In this document: positions 8,707 through 16,537 of the stretch, one piece after another | Layout of the letters: every line of letters starts with the position of its first letter | How positions within the stretch are numbered: the stretch's first letter is position 1 | From: SIG607 sp045648445 | GTDB lineage: Bacteria > Bacillota > Clostridia > Oscillospirales > Acutalibacteraceae | Reading direction: 5' to 3' | Assembly: GCA_045648445.1 (NCBI GenBank) | Contig: JAZRNY010000004.1 | Location: 39,970 to 103,969, forward strand | Length of the DNA: 64,000 nt | The notes under the pieces: model-generated | What the model saw: the letters and a program-made list of their open reading frames with translations, nothing else | The model's database searches: none | What the model was told of the DNA's origin: nothing | Made by a program: the position numbers and the translations under genes

Positions 8707-9389
8707 TGTGTGCCAAAATCAAATATATCCTGTGTGGCATCCGTTCCCGATTCTATAACGTTTGTGTATGCGTCAGGCGTAATTCCAACTATAACAGTCT
8801 CGGCGGCAATAACGTTTGTATTTAAATTAAAAGTAGATCTATACCAAGGAATAACCGTTTGACCGTTCATTTTGACATTTATATGTATTTGATGAAGAAC
8901 TTGATTTATTCCCGCGCTATAAAATTTACTTTCAAAATCAGCAATAACGGTCGTAGTTATTTGCATTTTAAATTTAACATCAGGGCCTCTGCCCAATGTA
9001 TACTCGTTACCGATTATAGTTCCGAAAGGTATTTTTAATGTATATTTTTCCCTTTTGGAAATTTCCTCAGCCACCCGTACTGATATATTTGATTTAATAT
9101 AATTCATTTTAGCCGCATTTATCTGAAGAGAGGTCACCTGACCGTTTTCATCTCTTGATATAGTAACCAAATCGTCATAGGATATGTTTTGCTCAGTAAA
9201 TATGTTCGAAACAGTTTTATCTACAATGCTTATCATTACCGTTTCGCCAACCGACGCGCTGTAATCGGTTATAATAGGTCTTAATTTTTTGTCCACGCCA
9301 ACAAAAACAATAAGAATAGCAAGTATTACCGCTAACGCAATACATATAACTCGAATATTTTTTCGTTTACTTTTAATAATAAAAAACAC
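8703..9389 (-). CDS. yunB: Sporulation protein YunB
   Basis: 228 residues, near the usual YunB length. One N-terminal membrane segment (about 14-32) follows a short basic stretch. The body shows YunB hallmarks: SLQINAAKMNYIKSNIS, IPFGTIIGNEYTLGRGPDVKF and the conserved ETVIVGITPDAYTNV. YunB is a mother-cell sporulation protein of unknown biochemical role. The assigned start is a GTG at 9389 that falls inside the terminator hairpin of the preceding gene, with a TATAAT sequence in that hairpin's loop; the true start could be a few codons further in, but only ATT codons are available there. Confidence 0.85.
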   Translation of the reverse strand: MFFIIKSKRKNIRVICIALAVILAILIVFVGVDKKLRPIITDYSASVGETVMISIVDKTVSNIFTEQNISYDDLVTISRDENGQVTSLQINAAKMNYIKSNISVRVAEEISKREKYTLKIPFGTIIGNEYTLGRGPDVKFKMQITTTVIADFESKFYSAGINQVLHQIHINVKMNGQTVIPWYRSTFNLNTNVIAAETVIVGITPDAYTNVIESGTDATQDIFDFGTH

Positions 9390-9426
9390 CTGCCCTTCCG
9401 TACATTATACGAAAAAGGCAGGTTTT
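9385..9426 (-). terminator. Terminator of the cytidylate kinase-like gene
   Basis: Arms ACCTGCC and GGCAGGT enclose a 20-base loop and are followed on the minus strand by GTTTTTT. The right arm overlaps the GTG assigned as the yunB start. Confidence 0.65.
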
Positions 9427-9448
9427 TGTTTATTTGATAGAATTATAA

Positions 9449-10075
9449 CTATCCGTGAATTTTTTCCTGAATGCAATATTTAATTATGTGGGCTACGTTT
9501 TCATATCCGATTTTGCTATCAATGCACAAATCATAGGAACGTGCATCACCCCATTTGTTATCAGAAAAATAATTATGATAACTTGCGCGTTTTTTATCGG
9601 ATTTTTTAACCATATCAATAGCCTTATCAAAAGAAATCTTTTCATATTCCATAACACGCTCTGCCCTTTGTTTAGCATCAGCATGAATAAATACCGAAAG
9701 AAGATTTTCTTTTCCCTGTAAAATGCTGTCAGCACATCTTCCAACTATAACGCAAGATTCTTTGTCTGCAATTTCTCTTATAATTTCAGCCTGTACGGCA
9801 AAAACTTTATCAACTAAAGGAAGATTAGGAACACCGCTTAACACACTTTCGTAAGAATATGCGCCAAGAGATAACGAATAAAGAAAACTATTGGTCGGCT
9901 TTTCATCATAATCCTTTAAAATGTCGGCGCTTAAACCGCTATTCTTTGCTGCAAGGTCAAGAATTTCTTTGTCATAAACCTTTATCCCAAGGTCTGCACC
10001 CAGCATTTTTGCAATTGTGTGACCGCCGCTACCGAATTCTCTGCCAATAGTAATCACAAAATTATTGTTTGCCAT
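9449..10075 (-). CDS. Cytidylate kinase-like family protein
   Basis: 208 residues with AAGGGGTG before the ATG. The start VITIGREFGSGGHTIAKMLGADLGIKVYDKEIL is the cytidylate kinase-like signature (P-loop variant GREFGSGG, then YDKEIL). The middle has CVIVGRCAD and HADAKQRAERV, typical of this group. It is shorter than and distinct from CMK itself. Members are predicted nucleoside or small-molecule kinases of unknown substrate, common in gut Clostridia. A stand-alone gene ending in its own terminator. Confidence 0.85.
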   Translation of the reverse strand: MANNNFVITIGREFGSGGHTIAKMLGADLGIKVYDKEILDLAAKNSGLSADILKDYDEKPTNSFLYSLSLGAYSYESVLSGVPNLPLVDKVFAVQAEIIREIADKESCVIVGRCADSILQGKENLLSVFIHADAKQRAERVMEYEKISFDKAIDMVKKSDKKRASYHNYFSDNKWGDARSYDLCIDSKIGYENVAHIIKYCIQEKIHG

Positions 10076-10147
10076 ACAAACACCCCTTACATATGTTTCT
10101 TTTTATTCATTATATCAAAATATTTTTAAAAAATCAACGAGTAATTC

Positions 10148-10176
10148 TTGACATAACCATAAAAATATTATAGAAT
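10148..10176 (+). promoter_or_regulatory. Promoter of the structured RNA / tRNA-Leu unit
   Basis: TTGACA (10148-10153) and TAGAAT (10171-10176) with a 17-base spacer. No other promoter is visible before tRNA-Leu at 10422, so both RNAs appear to share this one. Confidence 0.75.
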
Positions 10177-10218
10177 ATTAAGGCACGTAAAATTATATGT
10201 ATATATTAAGTACTTTAT

Positions 10219-10395
10219 GCGGGTGTGGCGGAATTGGGCGAAGCTCGGTGCCGCATCCGGTGGATGATGAAGGCACCTAGCTGAGGTGAAGAAATAAGGA
10301 GTAATGCGACGCGCTCCAAGCGAGCAGTACGACTATATTTCTGAGGGTAACGCACGTAGTGCGTCTGCCAGGATTTCAGCAGTTGAAATTCATCA
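10219..10395 (+). ncRNA. Structured RNA starting with a copy of the tRNA-Leu 5' end
   Basis: The first 19 bases match the first 19 of tRNA-Leu at 10422 exactly (acceptor 5' strand and D-arm start), then the sequence diverges. What follows folds well: an imperfect stem with paired blocks 10242-10245/10279-10282, 10247-10252/10272-10277 and 10254-10258/10262-10266; a long-range pair 10290-10296/10336-10342 enclosing GGAG/CTCC; and two hairpins, 10350-10364 and 10373-10389. It has no T-arm or acceptor 3' strand and is not a working tRNA. It matches no RNA class I can name. It may be a tRNA rebuilt by insertion, or an independent small RNA processed from the tRNA-Leu precursor. Confidence 0.5.
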
Positions 10396-10421
10396 ATAAT
10401 ACTTAAATAAAAAACTTATAT

Positions 10422-10504
10422 GCGGGTGTGGCGGAATTGGCAGACGCACTAGCCTTAGGAGCTAGCGGATCACCGTGCAGGTTCAAGTCCTGTCACCCGC
10501 ACCA
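10422..10504 (+). tRNA. tRNA-Leu (anticodon TAG)
   Basis: 83 bases with encoded CCA. Acceptor GCGGGTG pairs with CACCCGC. The anticodon loop CTTAGGA between CTAGC and GCTAG gives TAG. The T-loop reads GTTCAAGTCC. All arms close. The 5' end is duplicated at 10219 and the 3' end recurs at 11214 and 12518. Confidence 0.96.
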
Positions 10505-10508
10505 TGTT

Positions 10509-10550
10509 GAATGTTCATAACGGACTTAACCGTTATGAACATTCTTTTTT
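10509..10550 (+). terminator. Terminator of tRNA-Leu
   Basis: A perfect 15-bp stem (GAATGTTCATAACGG and its complement) with a six-base loop, then six T. Part of its right arm (CCGTTATGAACA) recurs at 12508 directly before another tRNA 3' end. Confidence 0.92.
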
Positions 10551-10615
10551 ATTTTGAGCAAGTTTTTAGGTATTAGGGGGCAACCCTAACAAGTGTGGAT
10601 ATCCATCCACGATGC

Positions 10616-10644
10616 TTGCGAATTAGAATCCATTGTGATATAAT
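10616..10644 (+). promoter_or_regulatory. Promoter of the 129-residue orphan gene
   Basis: TTGCGA (10616-10621), 17-base spacer, TATAAT (10639-10644). Confidence 0.65.
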
Positions 10645-10665
10645 AAATACAAGGTGGTGGTACTT

Positions 10666-11055
10666 ATGATTTCAAAACTTTCTCAAGAAATATATGAAAA
10701 ATCAATTCAACTAAAAAATTATGATGAAAGAAAGTTGTTACTTAAAAGAAATCGTTTAACACTTCTTAATGAATTGTATCAACTTCAGGATATGACGGAT
10801 ATTCTTTTATCATCATTACATAGCGATTCAAGTTTTTCGTATAACTACATTGAACTTGCTATATTTATGAAAACTTTACTTGCGGAATGTATCGTTTATT
10901 TAACCTCAATGGGTAAAAATTATCGCACTACCGTAAAACGATATATATGTGGATTTCATAATCTTCCCAGAGCATTTTTATCTATCGATAATAAAATGAA
11001 AGTATCTACTGCGGAAGCAATGGAATACTTTAAACCATATCTCAAGTTGGATTGA
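10666..11055 (+). CDS. Orphan helical protein of unknown function
   Basis: 129 residues from the ATG at 10666, preceded by AAGGTGG; the GTG at 10654 is part of that ribosome site. The protein is basic and mostly helical, with a coiled-coil-like first half (residues 1-50, rich in K, L and E) and a central stretch LAIFMKTLLAECIVYLTSM that may be an amphipathic or buried helix. No known family is recognised. It has its own promoter and sits between tRNA-Leu and a copy of the tRNA 3' end, which marks it as inserted cargo rather than a neighbour by descent. Confidence 0.7.
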   Translation: MISKLSQEIYEKSIQLKNYDERKLLLKRNRLTLLNELYQLQDMTDILLSSLHSDSSFSYNYIELAIFMKTLLAECIVYLTSMGKNYRTTVKRYICGFHNLPRAFLSIDNKMKVSTAEAMEYFKPYLKLD

Positions 11056-11077
11056 CAAATCCGTTTAGAACAACCTC

Positions 11078-11120
11078 ACCAAAGCAAAAAGGAGCCGAAA
11101 GGTTCCTTTTGCTTTGGCGT
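11078..11120 (+). repeat. Hairpin after the orphan gene
   Basis: CACCAAAGC and its complement close a stem of about 16 bp around GCCGAAAGG, with no T run behind it. It may be a weak terminator or an mRNA stabiliser. The 80 bases after it contain further short inverted repeats (GAGCCTCGCA / GCGAGTGGGA region) but no gene. Confidence 0.45.
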
Positions 11121-11200
11121 GGATAAACAAGCCGACGCAGAGCCTCGCAGATTTGCGAGTGGGACGAGGCTTGATTTGGATGAACGATAACGCAAAGCAA

Positions 11201-11227
11201 GGTTCGGGAGGGCTGTCACCCACACCA
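11201..11227 (+). pseudogene. Degenerate tRNA-Leu 3' end
   Basis: GGTTC, a short altered T-arm, then TGTCACCCACACCA. This matches the last 14 bases of tRNA-Leu at 10491-10504 except one base. No 5' half is present. It is followed directly by a terminator of the type that follows the third copy. Confidence 0.65.
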
Positions 11228-11230
11228 TAT

Positions 11231-11270
11231 TTCCGAGTAAGACGAAAGGTTTGCTCGGATTTTGTTTTTT
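11231..11270 (+). terminator. Terminator behind the tRNA 3' remnant
   Basis: TCCGAG and CTCGGA arms with a 16-base loop, then TTTTGTTTTTT. The same arms and tail recur at 12532-12569. Confidence 0.75.
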
Positions 11271-11339
11271 AGATGGCAGAACTTGAATATTTGGTAGACG
11301 GTGCGCAGACAAGTTTCGAATACAAATATACCACTACGG

Positions 11340-11368
11340 TTGACTTGCGGTGCGATTTATGATATTAT
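11340..11368 (+). promoter_or_regulatory. Promoter of the GGDEF gene
   Basis: TTGACT (11340-11345), 17-base spacer, TATTAT (11363-11368). Confidence 0.7.
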
Positions 11369-11398
11369 ACCAAGTATGCAAAATAGGAGGTCCACGCA

Positions 11399-12484
11399 AT
11401 GACTCAATACTTTTATACTATCCCCGTTCTTCTTATGATGCTTTTATGCATGCTCTTTTTAACTGTTACAAATGAGTTTATATTAGCTACACATAAAAAA
11501 GGTTTTTTTATTGCTTTTTTAGGCGAGTTTTTCATAATCATATGTGAAGGTTTATCCATTTTTTTAAATAGTTCCGCAATAGCATTTAAGCCAATCCACT
11601 TTTTATCAAATTATATAGGCTTTCTTCTTTCTCCAATTTTAATCATTCTTTTTGCAACTTCAATAGGCAACTTCCGTCACTTTAAAGGTGCTATTATCGG
11701 TATCATTGCTTATTTTATCTTGTTCAACTGTCTGGTTGTGACAAATCAACTGTTTTTCATAGATGCTCAAAATAATTATCATCGTGGATTGTTGTTTCCT
11801 ATATATGTTATCTCGTATTTTCTTGCAGTTATATACTTGCTCTACGAATCGCTCAGATATTCGCGTAAAGGTTTTTTACAACATAAAATCTTCGCCTATT
11901 TTTTAAGCTTTTTCTTTCTTGCATCAAGTTCTATACAAGTCTTCGACCCCAAAGTTTATATGACAAGAATAACGGTTGTTCTGAGCTTATGTGCTTATTA
12001 CGCCTACAACATCGAGTTGGCAAATCTTTTTGACAAACTTACAGGCGTTCTTAATCAAGGAACATATTTAAGAAAAGTAAAATACTTAAAAAAGGAACAA
12101 GTTGTAATAATTTTAGATATTGACAACTTTAAAGTAATTAATGACAATTACGGTCATCAATTCGGTGATGAATGTTTAAGTAATATTTCTCGCGCGATTA
12201 AATCGGTTTTTGGAAATTATGGCCAGTGCTACCGAATTGGCGGTGATGAATTTGCGGTAATTTTAAAAAGATATCAAAACGTGGAGGGTTTGATAAAGCG
12301 TTTTGATATCGCCGTTGCCGATAAATTTAAAAACAAACCCTGCCAATTATCACTTTCACTTGGTTATTCCAAATGCGAAAAGAATGATTCTTTTGAAGCA
12401 GTGATACAGCGCGCAGACTCTAATATGTATGATGCAAAAAAGCAAAAGAAGGCATTAGAAACAACGGCTTTCAATACCAATTAA
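11399..12484 (+). CDS. Membrane-bound diguanylate cyclase (GGDEF)
   Basis: 361 residues with AGGAGG eight bases before the ATG. About seven hydrophobic helices fill residues 5-205, arranged like a 7TM membrane sensor. A C-terminal GGDEF domain follows: LDIDNFKVINDNYGHQFGDE, then the intact active site GGDEF at about 281-285 (RIGGDEFAVIL). It should make c-di-GMP from GTP in answer to a membrane signal. It lies between the second and third copies of the tRNA-Leu 3' end with its own promoter, so it seems to be cargo brought in at the tRNA. No c-di-GMP effector or EAL protein is in the window. Confidence 0.9.
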   Translation: MTQYFYTIPVLLMMLLCMLFLTVTNEFILATHKKGFFIAFLGEFFIIICEGLSIFLNSSAIAFKPIHFLSNYIGFLLSPILIILFATSIGNFRHFKGAIIGIIAYFILFNCLVVTNQLFFIDAQNNYHRGLLFPIYVISYFLAVIYLLYESLRYSRKGFLQHKIFAYFLSFFFLASSSIQVFDPKVYMTRITVVLSLCAYYAYNIELANLFDKLTGVLNQGTYLRKVKYLKKEQVVIILDIDNFKVINDNYGHQFGDECLSNISRAIKSVFGNYGQCYRIGGDEFAVILKRYQNVEGLIKRFDIAVADKFKNKPCQLSLSLGYSKCEKNDSFEAVIQRADSNMYDAKKQKKALETTAFNTN

Positions 12485-12517
12485 CGATTATCAGGAATAA
12501 TCTCGTTCCGTTATGAA

Positions 12518-12528
12518 CACCCGCACCA
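12518..12528 (+). repeat. Third copy of the tRNA-Leu 3' end
   Basis: CACCCGCACCA equals the last 11 bases of tRNA-Leu. It follows CCGTTATGAACA, also found in the tRNA-Leu terminator, and precedes a TTCCGAG terminator shared with the second copy. It looks like an attachment-site remnant. Confidence 0.6.
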
Positions 12529-12531
12529 AAT

Positions 12532-12569
12532 TTCCGAGTTGTCGCAAGACTGCTCGGAATTTGTTTTTT
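12532..12569 (+). terminator. Terminator behind the third tRNA 3' copy
   Basis: Arms TTCCGAG and CTCGGAA, loop of 14 bases, then TTTGTTTTTT. It may be the original tRNA-Leu terminator, moved away by insertions, and now ends the GGDEF message. Confidence 0.75.
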
Positions 12570-12584
12570 ACGGTATATTTAATA

Positions 12585-12613
12585 TTGCATTAACATTTAA
12601 GTTATGATAAAAT
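12585..12613 (+). promoter_or_regulatory. Promoter of the GH130 gene
   Basis: TTGCAT (12585-12590), 17-base spacer, TAAAAT (12608-12613). The -10 box contains the TAA that breaks the open frame, so transcription should start near 12620, downstream of the only in-frame upstream ATG (12604). Confidence 0.6.
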
Positions 12614-12615
12614 AA

Positions 12616-13548
12616 GGACATTTATACAGACATCCAAAAAACCCAATTATTTCTCCAAAGGATTTTCCCGTTCCTGCTGATTCTGTTATGAACTGCGGTC
12701 AGGCAATGTACAAAGGCAAGGTTGTTTTACTTTGCGCTTGTATTTACCGTGGTCTTGTTAACGGACAAAAAACAGGTATTCACGTTGCTATGAGTGACGA
12801 TGGAATTAATTTCACCATTAATCCTACTCCCCTTTGCACACACAATCCTTGGAGTGACGATATATGCAATTATGATGGTTGGGTAATTGACCCAAGATTA
12901 ACCCAAATCGGAGATGAATATTATATTGTTCGTCCCGGCCAAGGTCCCCTTGGTCCTTGTGCATTACTTGAAAAGACCAAAGATTTTGAAACTCTTGAAT
13001 TTATGGGTTGTATTGCCCTTCCCCCAAACCGTGTTCCCTGCCTTTTCCCCGAAAAAATAGACGGCAGATACGTTCGTCTTGACCGTCCGATGTTTGGCTC
13101 AGGCAAGGGTTGCGGTGAAATTTGGATTTCTTATTCCCCCGACCTTAAATATTGGGGTGACTACAGACCTCTTTTACGTCCCGGAGTTGTTCCCTACTTT
13201 GATTTCAAAATCGGTCCTACCGTTCCCGTTAAAACTAAAGATGGTTGGCTTGAAATCATCCACGGCACATGGAATACTTGCGACAATACCCGTTATTCCT
13301 TAGGCGCTGTTCTTCTTGACCTTGAAGATCCGTCGAAAATCATCGGTAGAACTACCAGTTGGATACTTACCCCTCAAGCCCCTTACGAACTAATGGGTCA
13401 CGTTAGTAACGTATGTTTTGCCTGTGGTTGTCTTATTGACGAAGATAAAGATGAAATCAAGGTTTACTACGGCGCTGCCGACGAAAGAATTTGCCTTGCT
13501 ACAGGCTCTCTTTCCGAACTAATTGATGCTTGTAAAAACAATCTTTAA
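12616..13548 (+). CDS. GH130-type glycoside phosphorylase, start codon unclear
   Basis: The frame is open from 12616, just after a TAA, to 13548. The first ATG is at 12688 (286 residues), but the 24 codons before it encode family sequence: RHPKNPIISPKDFPVPADSV, which matches the conserved GH130 N-terminus. So translation should begin near 12619-12625, where only CAT, TTA and TAC codons occur. GH130 enzymes are five-bladed propellers that split beta-mannosides with phosphate; YDGWVIDPRL and RLDRPMFGSGKGCGEIWISYSPDL are family-like. No regular ribosome site is placed for the ATG at 12688. It is either a pseudogene by start loss or uses a rare start. A stand-alone gene with its own promoter and terminator. 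Confidence 0.75.
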   Translation, partial: GHLYRHPKNPIISPKDFPVPADSVMNCGQAMYKGKVVLLCACIYRGLVNGQKTGIHVAMSDDGINFTINPTPLCTHNPWSDDICNYDGWVIDPRLTQIGDEYYIVRPGQGPLGPCALLEKTKDFETLEFMGCIALPPNRVPCLFPEKIDGRYVRLDRPMFGSGKGCGEIWISYSPDLKYWGDYRPLLRPGVVPYFDFKIGPTVPVKTKDGWLEIIHGTWNTCDNTRYSLGAVLLDLEDPSKIIGRTTSWILTPQAPYELMGHVSNVCFACGCLIDEDKDEIKVYYGAADERICLATGSLSELIDACKNNL

Positions 13549-13563
13549 TTAATACAGTCACAT

Positions 13564-13594
13564 AAAAAACCGAGAGTTAAAACTCTCGGTTTTT
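13564..13594. terminator. Bidirectional terminator between GH130 and nagB
   Basis: AAAAACCGAGAGTT and its complement form a 14-bp stem with A and T runs at both sides. It serves both converging genes. Confidence 0.88.
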
Positions 13595-13597
13595 CGT

Positions 13598-14452
13598 TTA
13601 TTTATTGTAAATTCTGATTTCGGGAATTGGTGAAGCAAGTGCTACGCTTGCAGCATAGATTTTTGCATCAGGATGGTTTTGGAAAAGTGAGCAAGGAATT
13701 TTGCTTGTAACAGGACCGTGAAGAATTTTTCTGAGCGCTGCTGCATTCCAGTCTCTAGGCATACACATTCTAACCTTTTTAGCCATAAACGCTTCTCTCA
13801 TACCAACTGTGATACAGTTTTGAGGAATACCGTCAAGGTCTGCGGCACAGTTCATAAATGCATTTATAGTAAGGGTTTCTCTTGCAATTTTAAGAACACG
13901 TGTAGGAAGATTTGCAAATTCTTCATTAGACATGGTTTCACCGGGTTCGGGTGGCTCGTTAAAAGCAAAGTGCGCAGTAATACCTACACCGCCCCAAGCC
14001 ATATCAAGTTTTCCTTGGTTTTTGATATATTCTTCAATAAATTTGGGCTTTTCAGGGTCAGGGAAAATTCTTTGTTCTTTAGGGATATTAAGTTCATCAT
14101 CAATAAGATTATAGAAAATTCTGTCCATACCGCCTCTAAAGGAAAGAGGGTCAGACTTATCAAGATATTTAAGGTCTTCGGTCAAATATTCGTCCATATT
14201 AATAAAATGGCAACGTTTAAGGCTTAAACGGTACTTATTTACAAGCCATACAAGACGGCTATAAGGTCCTAAGGGGCCGTAAGGAACGATCATTACGGTA
14301 TCCTCGCCTTTTTCATTGTTTTCCTTTATTGTCTCAAAAACTTCAATAGCCATTTTCCAATAAAGGTCCTGTTCGCATTCGCACACATCAAGTTTAATGT
14401 TGCTTCCTTTTCCAAGTTCGCTTGGTGGAATTAGATTGTACTCCGGTATCAT
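13598..14452 (-). CDS. nagB: Glucosamine-6-phosphate deaminase-like protein
   Basis: 284 residues, close to NagB. AAGGAG precedes the ATG. The frame is intact with the sugar-isomerase fold: MIVPYGPLGPYSRLVWLV, NMDEYLTED (conserved aspartates) and GGVGITAHFAFNEP, the active-site loop of NagB proteins. It should turn glucosamine-6-phosphate into fructose-6-phosphate and ammonia. The start overlaps the end of nagA by four bases. Since nagA is frameshifted, this gene may be the intact rest of a dying amino-sugar operon; the divergence of its N-terminus from classic NagB leaves room for another sugar phosphate. Confidence 0.85.
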   Translation of the reverse strand: MIPEYNLIPPSELGKGSNIKLDVCECEQDLYWKMAIEVFETIKENNEKGEDTVMIVPYGPLGPYSRLVWLVNKYRLSLKRCHFINMDEYLTEDLKYLDKSDPLSFRGGMDRIFYNLIDDELNIPKEQRIFPDPEKPKFIEEYIKNQGKLDMAWGGVGITAHFAFNEPPEPGETMSNEEFANLPTRVLKIARETLTINAFMNCAADLDGIPQNCITVGMREAFMAKKVRMCMPRDWNAAALRKILHGPVTSKIPCSLFQNHPDAKIYAASVALASPIPEIRIYNK

Positions 14453-15581
14453 ACTTCTTCTCCTTTTATATAAGTTTTTAAAAGATTAAACTCTTTATCA
14501 AAAATATTGAGGTCGGCATCCTTACCTACTTCAATACTTCCTTTTCTGTCACTAACCCCAATATATTCTGCAGGGTTTTTGGTTACACACTTAAGAAGTT
14601 CCTTAACAGATATACCCGTCATTTTATTAACGTTTTTAATACTATCAGTAAGTTTAAGGCAACTTCCCGCTAAACTGTAGCCCTTATCGGTATCAACAAT
14701 AAGTCGGTCTTCTTCGATTATAACCGGTACACCACCCATATTTCCCTTTCCTATAGGCATACCCGAAAGATGAACGTTATCACTTATAAACAATATTTTA
14801 TCAATTGGTTTAAATTTAAAAAGAATATTTACAAATTCTTTATTCACGTGATAGCCATCTGTTATAATTTCAGCATATAGTCTGTTATCAAATACGCCGA
14901 CACCACCGGCGCCGAGTTCAAGATGATTCATCCAATACATACCGTTATAAAGGTGAGTGACACCACTCATTCCATTTTCAATACAAGGCAGTATATCTTT
15001 TTCTAAAGCGTTAGTATGGCCCATAGACGCTCTGATACCCTTTTCTTTTAAAAGGGTACAAAGTTGTTCACTTCCCTTATTTTCAGGGGCAAATGCCATA
15101 ATTTTTATATGACCTTTTGAAGCCGCTAACATTTTTTCTATAAGCGAAAAATCAATTTCATCTTTTATAAAGTCTGGGTTTTGAGCACCGCATTTTTCCT
15201 TTGAAAAGAAAATCCCTTCACTGTAAATCCCAAGGGCTTCAGCACCGCTTTTATCCTGATTTTCAATATATTCAGCAAGAACGCTTAGGGCATTTAGCGT
15301 ATCTTCTTCGCTTAAAGTAAGGGTAGTAGGTAGAAATGAGGTAACACCGATTTTTGCTAAATTTTTAGAAAGTTCAGCGCAATTTTCTACCGCATCAATT
15401 CCACCTCTGCCGTGGATATGTATATCAATAAAACCAGGTGTGATATATTTTCGCTAAAATTAATTTCTACATCGCCTTTAAGATTATCACCAATTTCCAC
15501 GATTTTTTCATTAAACGCAATATCTTTTTTTAAAAAATCGCCGTTAATGTAAAGGTTGGCATTTTTTAAAATTTTAAGCAT
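14449..15581 (-). pseudogene. nagA: N-acetylglucosamine-6-phosphate deacetylase, frameshifted
   Basis: The N-terminal piece starts at 15581 (ATG, GAGGTG upstream) and runs into a wrong frame at about 15447-15452, where one A is missing from an A run. Restoring it joins NFSE to YITPGFIDIHIHGRGGID and then an open frame to 14449. Beyond the frameshift the metal-site motif normally HLEGP reads YSEGI, so key residues are also lost. Later parts (MGHTNA, THLYNGM, ISDNVHLSGMP) are still good. This is a real decayed gene, not one sequencing slip. It was coupled to nagB. Confidence 0.85.
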
Positions 15582-15675
15582 AAATTCACACCTCTTTTCA
15601 ATTATTATAACTACTTTTAAAGGTAAATAAAATGCAAAAAACAATATTTATTTGTAAAATTCGCTCATTTTTCAC

Positions 15676-15704
15676 TTGACTAATAATTTATTTTAAAATA
15701 CAAT
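15676..15704 (+). promoter_or_regulatory. Promoter of the broken AraC gene
   Basis: TTGACT (15676-15681), 17-base spacer, TACAAT (15699-15704). It diverges from nagA-nagB. Confidence 0.6.
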
Positions 15705-15714
15705 TGGTGATGTT

Positions 15715-16487
15715 ATGAAACTAATAAATTTTGACACTGAAAAAACATTACCGTTATAAACTCATGTCATCCTTTGCCAACAAAAAGTCCTGTCAGCATT
15801 AAAAACAGGCCCTATAGCGCACTTATTTATCTTGTTCGTGGCGGAATACGTTTTAATTTTAATAATACCGAACTTCTTGCCAGAGAACGAGACGTGGTAT
15901 ATCTGCCGGAAAAGTGCAGTTTTAATTATAAAGCATCCAAAGAAATTTCCGCTATTGAAATTGATTTTACACTAATTGATCGCGACAAAAATATTAATCT
16001 TTTGTTTTCGGATCATCCGGTACTTTCTCTTATTGATACGGGTGATGAAATACAAGATTGTTTTATGAAGATTTTAAAAAGTTTTTCCTCCCCTTCCACT
16101 TCAGCAAAAATCAAGAGAACTGCAGATTTTTTAACCATACTTTCAAACATTGAAGACAGCGAAATTAACGACGAGGGCGTCATGCGTCTTGCTCCTGCTC
16201 TTTACCGCTTGCGAGAAGGTTATTGCTAAAAAGTTTACGTAAAGGAGTTAAGTGAATTATGCGGTATGAGCCAAGCGAGTTTGCGTCGGCTTTTTAAAGA
16301 AACTTTTGGTGTATCCCCCATAACATACAAAAATAATTTAAGAATAAAAATGGCATGTTCCCTTATAAAAAGCGGTGCATATTCAGTAAATGAAATATCT
16401 GAAATTTTAGGTTTTGAAGATATTTACGCCTTTTCACACGCATTTAAAAAAGCAACGGGAGTAACTCCAAGTAAATATGTAGGATAA
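15715..16487 (+). pseudogene. AraC family regulator broken by several frameshifts
   Basis: The original start is ATG 15715 (MKLINFDTEK). Three shifts break the frame: a lost A in the A run at 15740-15745, an extra base near 16211-16213, and a lost base near 16238-16242. Joined frames give a cupin-like sensor half (ALIYLVRGGIRFNF, YLPEKCSFNYK) and an AraC DNA-binding half (LKELSELCGMSQASLRRLFKE, EISEILGFEDIYAFSHAFKKATG). It faces away from nagA-nagB and was probably their regulator. Sensor and DNA-binding parts can no longer be made as one protein. Confidence 0.85.
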
Positions 16488-16489
16488 AA

Positions 16490-16534
16490 AAAGTCATTGC
16501 GGTTAACTATATAACACGACACCGCAATGACTTT
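16490..16534. terminator. Bidirectional terminator
   Basis: A 13-bp stem (AAAGTCATTGCGG and complement) with a 19-base loop lies between the AraC remnant and the converging SLOG gene; A and T runs flank it. Confidence 0.75.
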
Positions 16535-16537
16535 ATT

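Noticed and set aside
10219..10395. A second tRNA-Leu gene
   Set aside because: Only the first 19 bases match; anticodon arm, T-arm and acceptor 3' strand are absent.
11076..11312. 78-codon minus-strand frame behind the 129-residue gene
   Set aside because: It spans a hairpin, a tRNA 3' remnant and a terminator; no ribosome site.
12604..12615. ATG at 12604 as the GH130 start
   Set aside because: TAA follows after three codons and the ATG lies in the predicted -10 region.
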